Source: Alkalihalobacterium alkalinitrilicum (GTDB lineage Bacteria > Bacillota > Bacilli > Bacillales > Bacillaceae_F). Taken from it: a DNA stretch of 64,000 nucleotides. Below, piece by piece: positions 1 to 7,302 of this stretch. The stretch spans positions 4,571,070 through 4,635,069 of the forward strand of contig NZ_KV917368.1 of assembly GCF_002019605.1 (NCBI RefSeq), given 5' to 3'. Under the pieces are notes generated by a model. It did no database searches, was not told where the DNA came from, and saw nothing but the letters and a program-made list of their open reading frames with translations. Each line of letters opens with the position of its first letter. Positions within the stretch are counted from its first letter, which is position 1. The translations under genes were made by a program, and so were the position numbers.

Positions 1-1026
1 AACATTCCTAATGAATTAAAAAATCTTTCATTTGGGATGAAAGAGATGGAGGAATTTGGGTTCTATCTCGACCATTTTGATTTTGACAAGGAAATAGAAG
101 CAATTAAAGAAACATGTGAAACATTAGTAGGATCTATTTACCAATTAGAGTTAGACGCGATAGAGGAAAGAATTGCTGAAGTCCAACAAAAAGTTGATGA
201 GATTTATGAAGCGCTAGAGACAGAAGCAAAATCAAAACAATTGGTACAAACGTATTTAGATCAAATTGCAGACAAGTTTATTCAAACTGATGAAAAGCTT
301 GAAGACTTAAATGAAGACGTAGAACTAGTTCAACAAAGTTATCGAATAGCTGAAGAAGAATTGAAAACTCATCAAAAAATTAATAACCAGCTTAAAGACT
401 TAACAACTAAATTGAGTGTTATCGAGGAAGCGACAATAAATAATACTAAATCCTTTACAACGGTACAAGCAATGGTGGAGTCATTTAATAGTGAATATGA
501 ACAGCTAGAAATTGCGCTAGAATCAGCTCGAAACACCTTAGATGCGTTGCGAAAAGACGAATTAAAAGCGAAAGAAACCTTAAAAGAATTGAAACATAGA
601 CTGCTTGAAGGAAAACGCGTTGTTCAGAAAAGTAATATTCCTGGTTTACCATCTTACATTAATGATGAGTTGGAAATAGGGGAGAAAAAGCTATTTGCTG
701 CCATCGAGAAATTAGCAGAAATCCCACTAGATTTGAGTGGGGTTATCAATATTGTTGAAGAGGCTGCAATCGCTGTTAATAATGTTTACACCTTAATAGA
801 AGAAACAGTTGAGAATTCCCAGTTAGCTGAAAAGCTGATTCAATATGGAAATCGGTTTCGTAGAAATTCAGAGGAAACGAATAAGCAGTTAAGTGAAGCT
901 GAAATGGCATTTAGAAGCTTTTATTATGAGGACGCTATTGAACTTGCAACAAGAGCGATCCAAAAGTATGAACCAAATGTACTTGAAAAGTTAACGGAAA
1001 AAGAAAAGAGTACAATCACTGTTTAA
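1..1026 (+). CDS. ezrA: Septation ring regulator EzrA, 3' part
   Basis: EzrA is a membrane-anchored negative regulator of FtsZ ring formation that also links the division machinery to cell-wall synthesis. The frame is open to base 1, so the N-terminal part (about 220 residues of a usual ~565), including the single membrane helix, is outside the window. The visible 341 residues are almost continuous heptad-rich coiled coil with few Gly or Pro, as in the spectrin-like repeats of the family. Near the C terminus the conserved patch YGNRFRR can be read. The ATG at 37 has no ribosome binding site and is an internal Met. Gene order (ezrA next to a branched-chain carrier, nifZ and thiI) matches B. 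subtilis, which supports the call. Confidence 0.93.
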   Translation, partial: NIPNELKNLSFGMKEMEEFGFYLDHFDFDKEIEAIKETCETLVGSIYQLELDAIEERIAEVQQKVDEIYEALETEAKSKQLVQTYLDQIADKFIQTDEKLEDLNEDVELVQQSYRIAEEELKTHQKINNQLKDLTTKLSVIEEATINNTKSFTTVQAMVESFNSEYEQLEIALESARNTLDALRKDELKAKETLKELKHRLLEGKRVVQKSNIPGLPSYINDELEIGEKKLFAAIEKLAEIPLDLSGVINIVEEAAIAVNNVYTLIEETVENSQLAEKLIQYGNRFRRNSEETNKQLSEAEMAFRSFYYEDAIELATRAIQKYEPNVLEKLTEKEKSTITV

Positions 1027-1052
1027 CTATTCAAGCGTTAGAGGAGGGTAAT

Positions 1053-1355
1053 ATGAAAAAAGTCACCTTACTTAGTACAGTTGCTATCTTGTGTGTTGTA
1101 GTTTGGGTGGCTGTTTTGTTTACCCTCCTTAAATCACCTGTAGCATCAGATAAACAAGATGTGTTTGAAAAAGTTATTGAAACTAGCTCAATATTACCAG
1201 AAGAAGAACCACCACATATTGTGATAGAGACAATGGCTGATCGAATTAAGGAAACTGGGATTACCGATCAAAAGGCACGAGAATTAGCACCTAATAAAAT
1301 CATATCAATCGATGAATTACTTAAAATAATAAAGGAAGAGGCTGACACTAATTAG
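1053..1355 (+). CDS. Small membrane-anchored protein, unknown function
   Basis: I do not recognise this 100-residue protein. It starts with an ATG nine bases after a GAGGAGG site, 26 bp downstream of ezrA, so it may be co-transcribed with it. Residues ~5-27 form one hydrophobic segment behind two lysines, with no lipobox or clear signal peptidase site, so a signal anchor with the remaining ~70 acidic, Pro/Glu-containing residues outside the membrane is likely. The last codons (Asp-Thr-Asn-stop) lie inside the stem of the terminator that follows. A role in division is possible only by proximity. Confidence 0.7.
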   Translation: MKKVTLLSTVAILCVVVWVAVLFTLLKSPVASDKQDVFEKVIETSSILPEEEPPHIVIETMADRIKETGITDQKARELAPNKIISIDELLKIIKEEADTN

Positions 1356-1373
1356 TGTCAGCCTCTTCTTTTA
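1335..1373. terminator. Bidirectional intrinsic terminator between convergent genes
   Basis: A perfect 34-bp palindrome (arms 1335-1350 and 1353-1368) is followed by a T-rich tract on the + strand and, on the other strand, by another T-rich tract. It can serve both the 100-aa gene and the convergent brnQ. It overlaps the last codons and stop of the upstream gene. Confidence 0.9.
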
Positions 1374-1410
1374 CTAAAAGACAAGAATATGAAAACCATA
1401 AGTGTTTACA

Positions 1411-2730
1411 TCATTTCTTTTCTAATTTTGAAGTTCCATAAAGATAACCAATAACAGCTCCTAAGATTGCAGGTAAAAACCAGCCTACTCCTTCTGTATA
1501 TAACGGGATGTAGCTAAAAAGAGAATTAATAAGATCGATTTGTATTGGTGTGGCGTTCAAACCATCAACAATACTAATTAATCCTGCACCAATTAATGCG
1601 CCTCCATAAACTTGAGGTATACCATGAAAAAACTTGTGTAAAAAGGAAAGAATAATGAGAACAATTGCAATCGGATAGATAGCGATTAAGACGGGTAAAG
1701 AAAATGAAATTAATTGAGCAAGTCCCATATTTGCCATCACTAAACTAAACAACGAAAGAATTGCGATAATTACCGTGTACGAAACGTTTGGCACTAATTT
1801 ATTAAAGTATTCACCACAAGCAGAGACTAAACCAACCGAGGTTGTTAAACACGCAACTGTAATAACAACAGCTAGTAGTACAGTCCCCAGGAGACCAAAT
1901 AATTCATCTGCTGTTCCAGAAAGAATGGCGCCGCCATTGTCTAACATGCCGAGTGTAGATACGCTACTTGCCCCTAAGTATGCTAATGCTAAATAGACAA
2001 GTGCTAATCCTGTGCCTGCAATAACTCCTGCTTTAAAGGTAATCGCTGTAATCGTTTTGGGATCCGTCACTCCTCGTTCCGTAATTCGTGACACAATCAC
2101 GATACCAAATACGAGAGCAGCAATCGTATCCATCGTTAAATATCCATCGAGAAATCCTTTGAAAAACGGAGCAGTTTCATATTCAGGCGCTACACCTTCG
2201 ATTGGTCCGAGTGGTGTGACGATCCCTTTAACTGCAAGAATAGTGATAACTACTAATAAAATTGGGGTTAGCAATTTACCTACCCGATCAACCAGTTTAG
2301 CTGGGTTAAGTGCTAGCCAAAAGGTTAGACTGAAAAAGATAACCGTAAATAAAAATAAGGGTAAACTAGAAGTAACGACCGATGGACTTAGAAATGGGAC
2401 AGCACCGATTTCGTAAGCAACAGTACCAGTTCTAGGAATTCCAAAAAACGGTCCAATTGCTAAATACATTGTTAACGTAAAGATAACCCCAAATAAAGGG
2501 TGAACACGTGTTGATAAGTTTTGTAAGTTACCCCCAGCTCGAGCAATGGCCATAATGGCTAGTAACGGTAGGCCGACTCCAGTTATTAAAAAACCTAGTG
2601 TACTGAACCAAACATTTTCTCCTGCAGCTTGTCCCATAGCAGGTGGAAAAATTAAGTTTCCTGCTCCGAGAAATAAGGCAAATGTCATTAAACCTATCGC
2701 AACGGTTTCTTTTGTTGAAAGTGTATTCAT
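1411..2730 (-). CDS. brnQ: Branched-chain amino acid carrier, LIVCS family
   Basis: Cytoplasmic-membrane importer of Leu, Ile and Val driven by a cation gradient (LIVCS family, BrnQ/BraB). The 439 residues are the family's usual length, with about twelve hydrophobic helices and the N-terminal signature GLMTFALFLGAGNLIFPP. The ATG has a good GGAGGT site. It lies alone and converges on the ezrA unit; in B. subtilis braB holds the same position between ezrA and nifZ. An AT-rich palindrome resembling a CodY box lies ~50 bp upstream, in keeping with the CodY control known for branched-chain transporters. The upstream side ends at an IS insertion ~140 bp away. Substrate preference and coupling ion cannot be read from sequence. 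Confidence 0.94.
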   Translation of the reverse strand: MNTLSTKETVAIGLMTFALFLGAGNLIFPPAMGQAAGENVWFSTLGFLITGVGLPLLAIMAIARAGGNLQNLSTRVHPLFGVIFTLTMYLAIGPFFGIPRTGTVAYEIGAVPFLSPSVVTSSLPLFLFTVIFFSLTFWLALNPAKLVDRVGKLLTPILLVVITILAVKGIVTPLGPIEGVAPEYETAPFFKGFLDGYLTMDTIAALVFGIVIVSRITERGVTDPKTITAITFKAGVIAGTGLALVYLALAYLGASSVSTLGMLDNGGAILSGTADELFGLLGTVLLAVVITVACLTTSVGLVSACGEYFNKLVPNVSYTVIIAILSLFSLVMANMGLAQLISFSLPVLIAIYPIAIVLIILSFLHKFFHGIPQVYGGALIGAGLISIVDGLNATPIQIDLINSLFSYIPLYTEGVGWFLPAILGAVIGYLYGTSKLEKK

Positions 2731-2781
2731 AAGTTATACCTCCGATGAAAACGTTTACTTACCTGAAGACCATACTATCAT

Positions 2782-2796
2782 AATTTTAAAAAAATT
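2782..2796 (-). promoter_or_regulatory. Candidate CodY box upstream of brnQ
   Basis: AATTTTAAAAAAATT matches the CodY consensus AATTTTCWGAAAATT at 13 of 15 positions and adjoins a TATGAT-like -10 on the brnQ strand. The region is very AT-rich, so a chance match is possible. Confidence 0.35.
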
Positions 2797-2872
2797 ATTT
2801 TAATATAAAATAAGATGTAAAATTAAAATTATTCTTTTATTTCAAACATTTATGTATATACATAAGTATGCA

Positions 2873-2880
2873 GTCGAAAA
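2873..2880. repeat. Left target-site duplication of the IS element
   Basis: GTCGAAAA here is repeated exactly at 4272-4279, just outside the two ends of the IS256-type element. Eight bases is the usual target duplication size for this family. Confidence 0.85.
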
Positions 2881-2924
2881 GATGACGTACAATAGTTTGT
2901 ATAAATGATTTGAAACAAAAAAAG

Positions 2925-2979
2925 AGGTAGGGTACCCTCTAGTTAACCGCTAAACCAACTGAGAGGAGATGCCCTACCT
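2925..2979 (+). promoter_or_regulatory. Fold-back structure sequestering the transposase start
   Basis: AGGTAGGG (2925-2932) pairs perfectly with CCCTACCT (2972-2979), which directly abuts the ATG at 2980. Inside it CCTCT-AGTT (2936-2944) pairs with AACT-g-AGAGG (2957-2966), covering the GAGAGGAG ribosome binding site. A transcript entering from outside would carry the whole structure and be poorly translated. This is the logic known from IS10 and IS50; for this element it is inferred. Confidence 0.65.
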
Positions 2980-4158
2980 ATGAGTACTAGTATAGGACAA
3001 AACACACTTGAAAATCAATTAGATTCTATGGTTCGTGAGTTTGTGAAAGAAAAACTTGAGACTATGATGAAAGAAGAAATGAATAGTTTTTTTGAACATG
3101 AACACCCAGAGTTAAAAAACCAGAAGAACGGCTTCTATCAAAGGCAACTTGATACCAAGTATGGAAGATTGGAAGATCTACAAGTGCCTCGTGATCGTGA
3201 AAATGCCTTTCAAACAGAGATCTTTTCTCCTTATCAACGACGTGAGCAGTGGCTTGGTGAAACCATTATCACAATGTATCAAAAAGGTGTAAGTACTCGT
3301 GAAATTGGTCAGTTTATTGAGCGTATTTTAGGTCATTCTTACTCTGCTGCAACGATTAGTCAAATCACCGACGTCGTGGCAGAGGATATTGAATCTTGGC
3401 TACAACGTCCACTGAAAAAGCGCTACTCTGTCCTTTATTTAGATGGTACTTATCTCAAGCTGCGTCGAGATGATGTTGCTAATGAAGTCGTCTATCTCGT
3501 TGTCGGCGTCACCGAAGATGGCTTCAGAGAAATTCTGGGTTTCTATGTTGGTGGCCAAGAAAGTGCCCTAGGTTGGAAGACGATTCTTAACGACCTTTAT
3601 CACCGTGGACTTGAAGAAGTTCTTCTAGGTGTATTCGACGGGCTTCCAGGTCTTGAGGAAGCTATGAAAGCCGTTTATCCAAAAGCGGATGTCCAGCGCT
3701 GTGTTGTTCATAAGGTTCGTAATGCTCTCAATGCCGTCAGAAAGAAGGATCAGTCCGCTGTAGCTGAAGATCTTAAACCTATTTATAAAGCCAATACTCT
3801 AGAGGAAGCTAAGGGAAAGTTCCGCGCTTTCAAGGACACATGGCAAAAGAAATACCCAAAAGTCGTTAAAAGCTGGGAACAAGACCTTGAAGTTCTGCTG
3901 ACCTTTTTAACCTATCCCTCCTCTATTCAACCGATGATTTACACGACGAATATCATCGAGCGAACGATCAAGGAGATCAAGAAACGCACCAAAACCATGA
4001 ACAGTCTCCCCACTGAAAAAGCGGCTGAAAAAATCGTTTATCTTCAATCGATGGACTATAATCAACGCTGGGCAGAAAGAAAGTTAAGAGGCTTTAGTAA
4101 TGCCTACTCTACTTTGCAGGAGATGTTCAAACAGCGATACGGAACCGAGCGCGAATAG
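2980..4158 (+). CDS. IS256-family (mutator-type) transposase
   Basis: A 392-residue DDE transposase that cuts out and inserts the surrounding IS. The catalytic triad is readable as Asp155 (LYLDGTYLK), Asp220 (GVFDGLPG) and Glu327 (TTNIIERTIKE), with the family's Cys-x2-His (RCVVH, 241-244) after the second Asp. The first ~120 residues carry the helical DNA-binding part. Length is full for the family and no frameshift is visible. The start is fixed by GAGAGGAG ten bases upstream, itself buried in a stem. The sequence is complete, so the element is likely active or was until recently. Confidence 0.96.
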   Translation: MSTSIGQNTLENQLDSMVREFVKEKLETMMKEEMNSFFEHEHPELKNQKNGFYQRQLDTKYGRLEDLQVPRDRENAFQTEIFSPYQRREQWLGETIITMYQKGVSTREIGQFIERILGHSYSAATISQITDVVAEDIESWLQRPLKKRYSVLYLDGTYLKLRRDDVANEVVYLVVGVTEDGFREILGFYVGGQESALGWKTILNDLYHRGLEEVLLGVFDGLPGLEEAMKAVYPKADVQRCVVHKVRNALNAVRKKDQSAVAEDLKPIYKANTLEEAKGKFRAFKDTWQKKYPKVVKSWEQDLEVLLTFLTYPSSIQPMIYTTNIIERTIKEIKKRTKTMNSLPTEKAAEKIVYLQSMDYNQRWAERKLRGFSNAYSTLQEMFKQRYGTERE

Positions 4159-4173
4159 GGATGTGGAAATTTT

Positions 4174-4207
4174 TTCTGGTATGGCCCCCGAGGGGGCCAT
4201 ACCAGAA
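4174..4207. other. Strong hairpin in the IS right end
   Basis: Two perfectly complementary 16-base arms (4174-4189 and 4192-4207) with a GC-rich core lie 15 bp after the transposase stop. No U-run follows on either strand, so it is not a classical terminator. It may still block transcription or stabilise the message end. Confidence 0.6.
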
Positions 4208-4271
4208 ACTCCCTCCCCTAAGACCTGAGGAAGTACCCTATTGATTTTTACACAAACTTATTGACACTACC

Positions 4272-4279
4272 GTCGAAAA
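4272..4279. repeat. Right target-site duplication of the IS element
   Basis: Second copy of the 8-bp GTCGAAAA flanking the insertion (see 2873-2880). Confidence 0.85.
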
Positions 4280-4385
4280 TGATACGGTATGTTTGTATTA
4301 ATTACCCATTAACTATTATTATATGTTATGATAATTAGTTGTAAAAAGATGATCGTTATATCAGATTTAAAGGGGTATGTGTAAA

Positions 4386-5531
4386 ATGGTTTATTTAGAC
4401 AACAGTGCAACAACGAAACCTTATAAAGAAGTACTTGAGACGTATTTAACTGTTTCTGAACAATATTTCGGTAATCCTTCTTCACTTCATGCCCTTGGAT
4501 TAGGGGCAGAAAAAGTGTTAACGAGATCAAGAGAAGTTGTTGCGAAATTGTTAGGTGTTCAAGCAAAAGAAATTATATTTACCTCAGGTGGAACAGAAGG
4601 TAATAATTTAGCGATAAAAGGAATTGCACTCGAACATAGTAAAAGAGGAAAGCACATTATTACAAGCGTTGTCGAACATGCCTCAACGTATGAGACATTT
4701 TCTAATTTAGAAAGTAATGGTTTTGAAGTAACGTATTTACCAGTCAATAATAATGGTTCAGTTTCGATTCAGGATTTGCAGCAGGCGCTTCGTCAAGATA
4801 CGATTTTGGTGTCAATCATTCATGTCAATAATGAAACAGGAGCACTACAGCCAGTAGAAGAAATTGGACAGTTGTTAAAAGATTACCGGAAAACTTTTTT
4901 TCACGTAGACCATGTACAAGGAATAACCAAAGTTCCACTCGACTTAAAAAAAAGCAATATTGACCTTTGTACGATTTCGGGTCATAAATTTCATGGTGTC
5001 AAAGGAACTGGTGCATTATATGTAAGGGCAGGGATTCAATTATCGCCGATGTTGCATGGTGGGATCCAAGAAGCGAGATTAAGGGCAGGAACAGAAAATG
5101 TCCCAGGAATTGCAGCCTTAACAAAAGCTCTAAGAATGGCAAGTGACAAGGCATTAGAGGGAAAACAACGGCTCAAACAATTACAAAAGAATGCTATAGC
5201 TGGATTAACAGAAATCGAAGGCGTTGTTCTGAATAGTGACGAAGGCCAAGGGTATGCCCCTCACATTATTAATTTTTCCATTTTAGGAGCAAAACCTGAA
5301 GTTGTTATCCAAGCACTCTCACATCGTGGAGTTTATGTATCAACAAAATCTGCTTGTTCATCAAAATTGTCAGCCCCAAGTCGAATACTCTTAGAAATGG
5401 GTTTAGGCAATGAAAGAGCAGGAAGTGCGATTCGAATTAGTTTTTCGTACGAAACAACAGAGAAGGATATTGAAACATTTTTAAAAATAATGAATGAAGA
5501 AGTCCCAAAATTATTACAAGTAATGAGGTAG
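4386..5531 (+). CDS. nifZ: Cysteine desulfurase, NifZ type
   Basis: PLP enzyme that takes sulfur from cysteine as a protein persulfide and hands it to ThiI for 4-thiouridine in tRNA and possibly thiamine. Class V aminotransferase fold: PLP lysine at Lys201 in SGHKFHG, persulfide Cys324 in [10 protein letters not shown]-terminal YLDNSATT. The start is placed at 4386 rather than the in-frame ATG at 4377, because AAAGGGG ends one base before 4377 but is well spaced from 4386; this gives 381 residues. thiI follows after 4 bp, the dedicated pair known from B. subtilis. The IS ends 114 bp upstream and may have altered the promoter. Confidence 0.95.
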   Translation: MVYLDNSATTKPYKEVLETYLTVSEQYFGNPSSLHALGLGAEKVLTRSREVVAKLLGVQAKEIIFTSGGTEGNNLAIKGIALEHSKRGKHIITSVVEHASTYETFSNLESNGFEVTYLPVNNNGSVSIQDLQQALRQDTILVSIIHVNNETGALQPVEEIGQLLKDYRKTFFHVDHVQGITKVPLDLKKSNIDLCTISGHKFHGVKGTGALYVRAGIQLSPMLHGGIQEARLRAGTENVPGIAALTKALRMASDKALEGKQRLKQLQKNAIAGLTEIEGVVLNSDEGQGYAPHIINFSILGAKPEVVIQALSHRGVYVSTKSACSSKLSAPSRILLEMGLGNERAGSAIRISFSYETTEKDIETFLKIMNEEVPKLLQVMR

Positions 5532-5535
5532 AGAG

Positions 5536-6738
5536 ATGAAATATGATCATATATTGGTGAGAATTGGTGAATTAGCATTAAAAGGGAAAAATAGGAAAGT
5601 GTTTGAAAGGGCATTAGCAAGCAATATTACTGTAGTATTAAAAAATTATGATATTAAAGTAATTTCGACTTTTGGAAGAATTATGATTGAACTAAAGGAT
5701 AACCGAGAAGGTGAAATTATTGAGAAACTTAAAAATGTATTTGGGATTCATTCGTTTAGCCTTGCTTTAAAAACGGAAAATGATTTAGACGACATCCAAA
5801 AAGGAGCACTTATTGCCCTTACTGACAGCAGAAATCAGCCTGTTCGAACGTTTAAAGTAACGGCTAAACGCCCTAATAAAAATTTTCCGATTGGTTCACA
5901 GGAATTAAATCATCTTGTAGGTGGATACATTCTCAAAAATACTGAGCATATTACCGTTGATGTCCACAATCCAGATGTGGAAGTAAGAGTAGAAGTTAGG
6001 GAAACGGCTACTTATATTACTTGCGGCAATATTCGGGGTGCAGGTGGATTACCTGTAGGTACAGGTGGAAAAGTTATGCTTATGTTGTCTGGTGGGATCG
6101 ATAGTCCAGTTGCTGGTTATTTGACAATGAAACGTGGGGTAAAGATCAATGCGATTCACTTCCATAGTCCGCCGTACACGAATGAACGGGCAAAAGAAAA
6201 AGTAAAAGAATTAGTGCAAATTTTAACGAAGTTTAGCGGGACGATTCAGTTGCATCTCGTGCCATTTACAGAGATGCAGACAACGATTCATGAAAAAGTC
6301 CCTAGTGATTATGCGATGACGATTATGAGAAGAATGATGCTACGAATAAGTGAAAAAATCGCTCATGAGCAAAAAGCCCTTGCGATTACAACAGGAGAAA
6401 GCTTAGGGCAAGTAGCTAGTCAGACGCTTCATAGTATGAATACCATCAATGAAGTGACCAATTTACCAATCATCCGTCCATTAGTAACGATGGACAAGTT
6501 AGAAGTGATCGAAGTTGCTAAAAAGATTGGCACCTACGAAACCTCTATTTTGCCTTTTGAAGATTGTTGTACGATCTTTTTACCACCTAACTCTAAAACG
6601 AGACCAAAAAGAGAATTAGCTAATAAATTTGAAACGAATTTTGATTTCGCTGCACTAATCGATCGAGCTGTTGCTGAAACAGAAATTGTCACGATACGAC
6701 ATCAAAGGAATGAACAACAAGTCGAAGATTTATTTTAA
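5536..6738 (+). CDS. thiI: tRNA 4-thiouridine / thiamine thiazole sulfurtransferase
   Basis: ThiI adenylates U8 of tRNA and replaces its oxygen with sulfur supplied by NifZ. Domain order: N-terminal ferredoxin-like region, THUMP domain (to ~165), then a PP-loop ATPase with SGGIDS at 185-190. At 400 residues it lacks the C-terminal rhodanese domain of the E. coli enzyme, the usual Bacillus form; sulfur must then come straight from the desulfurase, explaining the tight pairing with the gene 4 bp upstream. A CC pair occurs in the segment EDCCTIF. The stop codon is immediately followed by a family B repeat. Confidence 0.95.
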   Translation: MKYDHILVRIGELALKGKNRKVFERALASNITVVLKNYDIKVISTFGRIMIELKDNREGEIIEKLKNVFGIHSFSLALKTENDLDDIQKGALIALTDSRNQPVRTFKVTAKRPNKNFPIGSQELNHLVGGYILKNTEHITVDVHNPDVEVRVEVRETATYITCGNIRGAGGLPVGTGGKVMLMLSGGIDSPVAGYLTMKRGVKINAIHFHSPPYTNERAKEKVKELVQILTKFSGTIQLHLVPFTEMQTTIHEKVPSDYAMTIMRRMMLRISEKIAHEQKALAITTGESLGQVASQTLHSMNTINEVTNLPIIRPLVTMDKLEVIEVAKKIGTYETSILPFEDCCTIFLPPNSKTRPKRELANKFETNFDFAALIDRAVAETEIVTIRHQRNEQQVEDLF

Positions 6739-6853
6739 AGCGAATTCTTTCTAGCAGCTGGAACATAGGGGAATCAGATGGAGTCTCCATCTGATTAGAA
6801 CATCCCATCTTAGCTATGCTAAGAGGTGGGTCTTTACGCTAAAAACTAAACAG
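6739..6853 (+). repeat. Dispersed repeat B, copy 1
   Basis: About 115 bp beginning AGCGAA directly after the thiI stop codon. It shares order and sequence with copies at 35089, 47656 and 58658. Visible stems: 6771-6796 region with arms around AGATGGAG/CTCCATCT, and CCCATCTTAGC pairing with GCTAAGAGGTGGG around 6803-6830. The second is followed by TCTTTAC, so it may act as a weak terminator for thiI. Confidence 0.8.
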
Positions 6854-6890
6854 AATAAAATTGGATACAACAATTACCAATCTGAAAGCC

Positions 6891-6920
6891 GTATTAAATC
6901 ACCACATCTGACACAGTCTA
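6891..6920 (+). promoter_or_regulatory. Candidate sigma-G promoter of sspA
   Basis: GTATT (6891) and CAGTCTA (6914-6920) with an 18-bp spacer resemble forespore sigma-G -35 and -10 elements and end 25 bp before the sspA start. Known sigma-G control of sspA supports it; the match is not exact. Confidence 0.4.
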
Positions 6921-6944
6921 TAGTTAACAAAGGAGGTGATTAAC

Positions 6945-7157
6945 ATGGCAAACAACAACAACTCAAACTCAAATCAATTAGTTGTACCTGGAGTACAGCA
7001 AGCTCTAGACCAAATGAAATACGAAATCGCTTCTGAGTTCGGTGTTCAACTTGGTCCAGATGCTACTTCTCGCGCTAACGGTTCTGTCGGTGGTGAAATC
7101 ACTAAACGTTTAGTTCAAATGGCAGAACAACAAATGAGTGGTTACCAACAACAATAA
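6945..7157 (+). CDS. sspA: Alpha/beta-type small acid-soluble spore protein
   Basis: A 70-residue spore protein that coats DNA in the dormant forespore, shifting it towards A form and protecting it from UV and heat. It is degraded at germination by GPR. The family signature is complete: the GPR cleavage region [12 protein letters not shown] and the DNA-binding block [17 protein letters not shown]. The N terminus is Asn/Ser-rich. Start at the ATG at 6945; the in-frame GTG at 6936 is part of the AGGAGGTG ribosome binding site. A strong terminator follows, so it is monocistronic. Confidence 0.97.
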   Translation: MANNNNSNSNQLVVPGVQQALDQMKYEIASEFGVQLGPDATSRANGSVGGEITKRLVQMAEQQMSGYQQQ

Positions 7158-7185
7158 TCAATATAACCATTAATATCATGGCTGA

Positions 7186-7219
7186 TGAGGGTACGGTTTA
7201 TACCGTACCCTCACTTTTT
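7186..7219 (+). terminator. Intrinsic terminator of sspA
   Basis: Twelve-bp perfect stem (7186-7197 with 7202-7213), four-base loop, then CTTTTT. Confidence 0.93.
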
Positions 7220-7235
7220 GTATAAAAAAAAAATA

Positions 7236-7265
7236 TTCAAAAAAATAGTCGGATTCTGTTATAAT
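7236..7265 (+). promoter_or_regulatory. Candidate sigma-A promoter of ytcI
   Basis: TTCAAA (7236-7241), 18-bp spacer and a perfect TATAAT (7260-7265), 37 bp before the start codon. Confidence 0.55.
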
Positions 7266-7302
7266 GAATTTGTTCGATAATTATTGATGAGGGGGAAACT
7301 AC

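Larger units (their letters stand above)
2881..4271 (+). mobile_element. Complete IS256-family insertion sequence (1391 bp)
   Basis: The element holds one transposase gene and is bounded by imperfect inverted ends: reading inward, both show GT, CAATA, GTTTGT and TAAA in the same order over ~26 bp with a few mismatches. An exact 8-bp duplication flanks it. Length fits IS256 family elements (1.3-1.4 kb). It sits between brnQ and nifZ, genes that are neighbours in B. subtilis, so it is a lineage-specific insertion. Intact ORF, paired ends and an undecayed duplication point to a recent and probably functional copy. Coding base composition is visibly richer in G+C than the neighbours. Confidence 0.9.

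Noticed and set aside
2012-2416. A + strand frame of 134 codons inside brnQ
   Set aside because: Opposite strand of a conserved transporter with no start signals; a shadow frame.
2731-2880. T-box leader of brnQ
   Set aside because: The leader is under 150 bp, AT-rich and lacks the T-box sequence and specifier stems.
4174-4207. Intrinsic terminator of the IS transposase
   Set aside because: Stem is very strong but no U-run follows in either direction, so only a hairpin is claimed.
6936-6944. GTG start for sspA
   Set aside because: The GTG is inside the AGGAGGTG ribosome binding site; the ATG at 6945 matches the family N terminus.
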